Positions 61,961 to 64,000 of a stretch of DNA of 64,000 nt are shown one piece after another. The position numbers and the translations under genes were made by a program. The stretch is from Bacillus horti. GTDB lineage: Bacteria; Bacillota; Bacilli; Caldalkalibacillales; JCM-10596. The stretch lies in the NCBI RefSeq assembly GCF_030813115.1, contig NZ_JAUSTY010000006.1, positions 62,001-126,000 of the forward strand, read 5' to 3'. The first letter of the stretch is position 1; each line of letters opens with the position of its first letter. Under the pieces are notes generated by a model. It worked only from the letters and a program-made list of their open reading frames with translations, searched no databases and had not been told where the DNA came from.

Positions 61961-63755
61961 AGCTTTTCTCTAGCTCATCTACTAATGATCCTACATAGGC
62001 TACCGCTTTACGAATCGGATCAGGCTGTGACATGTCTACACCGGCCATTTTCATTAGATCAAGTGGATTTTCAGTACCTCCTGCTTTTAGGGCACTTAAC
62101 CAGCGATCCACTGCTGGCTTTCCTTCCACCTTGATCTGCTCTGCCGCAGCTGTTGATGCTGTCAACCCTGCTGAATAAGTATAAGGGTATAATCCCATGT
62201 AGTAATGAGGCTGACGCATCCAAGTTAACGCTGCCCCTTCATCAATATCCACCGTATCACCCCAGAAGGAAGAAAGAATATCTCCTTTTTGTTCTGTTAA
62301 TGTATTAGCTGTAATAGGATTCCCGGACTGTGCATGAGTATAGATTCTACGCTGCAGTTCAGCCTCTAGTAAATGAGTGACAAAATTATGATAATACGTT
62401 CCTAGTGACTGAAGAATAATCCAACGTCTCATCCTGTTATCCGTAGAGTTAGCCAACAGATAATCTCTTAGAAGCATCTCGTTCATCGTAGATGGAGCTT
62501 CAATGAAATACAAGGAAGGGCGAGTGTTCACCATACGTTGATTGCGTCCTGCTAAAGCAAAATGACCGGCGTGACCTAACTCATGAGCAAGGACAAAAGC
62601 TCCTCTCATTGTATCTGTCCATGTAATTAGAATATAAGGATGTACACCATACGGACTAGCACAGAATGCCCCTGTTGCTTTACCAACGTTATCGGCAAGA
62701 TCAACCCAGCGCTCTGTAAGAGCTTGTTCCATAATTTCAGTGTATTCAGGTCCCATTACAGACAAGGCTTCAAGAATAGTCTTGGAAGCTTCTTCATACG
62801 TTGTCGCTGGTGAAAATTCAGGATCTAGTGGTGCACGTAGATCACAGAACATCATTTTATCTAATCCAAGTATGCGCTTCTTAAGCTGAGCATAGCGACG
62901 CATATGAGGAGCTAGTTCCGTTTGGATAATATCCAGCTGATTATGATACATCTCTAAAGTCACTTTTTGCGGGTGTAAAAGCATATGAGTAACAGATTCA
63001 TAAGAGCGTAGCTTTGATAATACGACTTGTTTTTGAACCTCAGTAGCAAACGTAGTTGCAAATGTGTTTTTGTATTGCTTTAAGGTCTTGGTAAAAGAGC
63101 CAAAAGCCTTCCTTCTTAAATCTGTATCTGGTGAAGATTCATAATGATCCTCATACAAGGCAAAGGAGACAGGCTGCTCGTTGCCCTGAGCATCTACGAT
63201 TGGATCAAATTGCATGTCTGAGAGCTTACTTCTTGAATAAACCGTATAAGGTGAAGTGTGTACTTGACCTAACGCTGCGAGTACGGCTTCTGTTTCCGGT
63301 GATAAAGAATATGGCTTTTCTTCTAGGATGTCTAGTAACGTTTTCTCAAAAGGCTTTAATTCAGGTTCATCTTTTAGATAAGCAAATACCGTTCCTTCTG
63401 TTAAAGAAAGGATTTCAGACTTAATAAAAGACATGGCGGCATTTGCCTTAGAATGCAGGGCAGCAGCAAGGGAATGGTTCGCCTGATTTAAAGCATCTGT
63501 TCCATCCTCAGATGAACGAAGATTAGCGTATGTAAACACACGCATAAAACGCTTCATGAGCTCTTCTTCAGCAGTCAAGCAGGCCAATAAGGTAGAAGCC
63601 CCTTCCGAGAGCTTACCCTTGTATTTTGTAACAGAAGGTAAATCCTGTTCAATCGCTTGAAGCTCATCCTTCCAGTGTTGCTCTGTTTCAAATAAATCCT
63701 CAAGCTTCCAGGTTTGCTCAATAGGCACTTCAGAACGTAATAATCTAGTTTTCAT
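61953..63755 (-). CDS. pepF: Oligoendopeptidase F
   Basis: 600-aa zinc metallopeptidase of family M3B that degrades oligopeptides in the cytoplasm. The catalytic HELGH motif is in FVLAHELGHAGHFAL and the second zinc ligand Glu is in FIEAPSTMNEMLL. N-terminal helical domain and C-terminal lobe match the family, and so does the length. AAAGGAG precedes the ATG. It could degrade peptides imported by the oligopeptide transporter, including signal peptides. Followed by the NTF2-like gene. Confidence 0.96.
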   Translation of the reverse strand: MKTRLLRSEVPIEQTWKLEDLFETEQHWKDELQAIEQDLPSVTKYKGKLSEGASTLLACLTAEEELMKRFMRVFTYANLRSSEDGTDALNQANHSLAAALHSKANAAMSFIKSEILSLTEGTVFAYLKDEPELKPFEKTLLDILEEKPYSLSPETEAVLAALGQVHTSPYTVYSRSKLSDMQFDPIVDAQGNEQPVSFALYEDHYESSPDTDLRRKAFGSFTKTLKQYKNTFATTFATEVQKQVVLSKLRSYESVTHMLLHPQKVTLEMYHNQLDIIQTELAPHMRRYAQLKKRILGLDKMMFCDLRAPLDPEFSPATTYEEASKTILEALSVMGPEYTEIMEQALTERWVDLADNVGKATGAFCASPYGVHPYILITWTDTMRGAFVLAHELGHAGHFALAGRNQRMVNTRPSLYFIEAPSTMNEMLLRDYLLANSTDNRMRRWIILQSLGTYYHNFVTHLLEAELQRRIYTHAQSGNPITANTLTEQKGDILSSFWGDTVDIDEGAALTWMRQPHYYMGLYPYTYSAGLTASTAAAEQIKVEGKPAVDRWLSALKAGGTENPLDLMKMAGVDMSQPDPIRKAVAYVGSLVDELEKSYE

Positions 63756-63993
63756 GTTTTCAATCTCCTTTCATCACATCAAAAGCAAAAGAAATTCGAA
63801 AGTTTCGTATTCCTAATTATTTAATTATATATGATATAGATCGGCGATGATATCGAAGATTGAGATTTTTTCAAAATTAATCCATAGGAATGATTCATTT
63901 TTCCTTCTATAATAGTGACATATAGATGACACTATTACTGTGAGAGACTAGATATAGATCACTTCTATGTAAAAGAACTAAGGAGGATATGCT

Positions 63994-64000
63994 TTGAATC
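63994..64000 (+). CDS. Start of a further gene, cut by the right edge
   Basis: AAGGAGG (63980-63986) is seven bases from a TTG (63994) followed by AAT. An ATG at 63989 would be stopped at once by TGA. TATAAT-like bases near 63910 could be its promoter. The product cannot be judged. Confidence 0.4.

Overview
The window is chromosomal DNA of a low-GC, endospore-forming Bacillales. The evidence is AT-rich intergenic DNA, strong AGGAGG ribosome sites with many TTG/GTG starts, Bacillus-type genes (YpsA, the YkpA-type ABC-F protein, PepF, LspA) and a CotF-type spore coat gene. I see no rRNA, tRNA, CRISPR array, insertion sequence, integrase or phage structural gene. Most of the window is regulator-plus-target modules, many with a recognisable operator.

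Layout. 1-3.3 kb: Fe3+/phosphonate-type ABC importer (permease cut by the left edge, lipoprotein receptor) with a divergent LysR regulator. 3.3-9 kb: a serine beta-lactamase-like membrane protein, the ABC-F protein, an SRPBCC protein, ypsA and a small basic protein. 9-10.5 kb: the most interesting locus, an AimR-like (arbitrium/RRNPP) receptor followed 24 bp later by an unannotated 54-aa secreted pro-peptide carrying the heptapeptide PGITIFP twice. 10.5-18 kb: sugar genes (cellobiose 2-epimerase-like enzyme, LacI regulator, zinc-less ROK kinase, CE7 esterase), a second serine hydrolase, and a divergent GntR/nagB pair with two operator palindromes. 18-21 kb: aldo/keto reductase and a YtrA-type GntR/ABC trio. 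21-31.4 kb: GAF-PucR regulator divergent from a five-gene oligopeptide ABC importer and two tandem M24 peptidase-like genes with altered metal ligands. 31.4-43.8 kb: small stress and efflux modules (DinB, CGNR protein, an orphan protein with an eCIS-like leader, MFS/MarR, AraC, SRPBCC, two MerR modules with 19-bp-spacer promoters, a TetR regulator with two identical operators) plus gene remnants. 43.9-48.5 kb: CotF, amino acid permease, YqcI/YcgG, LysE and DUF1989 proteins. 48.6-55 kb: a VanRS-like two-component system followed by ddl, murF and alr; a nearly identical 22-bp box lies upstream of both the regulator and the ddl transcription unit. 55-64 kb: ECF sigma factor, lspA, LysR/EamA pair, Crp/Fnr-MFS-Ric module, an NTF2-like protein, pepF, and the first codons of another gene at the right edge.

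The candidate new system is the AimR-like receptor and duplicated-signal peptide next to sugar genes, with no phage gene nearby. The two PGITIFP copies differ at five nucleotide positions and every difference is synonymous, which suggests selection on the peptide itself. The pro-peptide is followed by a terminator and then by the promoter of the epimerase gene, so the pair may couple population sensing to sugar use; that link is inference. The second notable module is the VanRS-like system that appears to control D-Ala-D-Ala synthesis and ligation rather than a classical vanHAX set.
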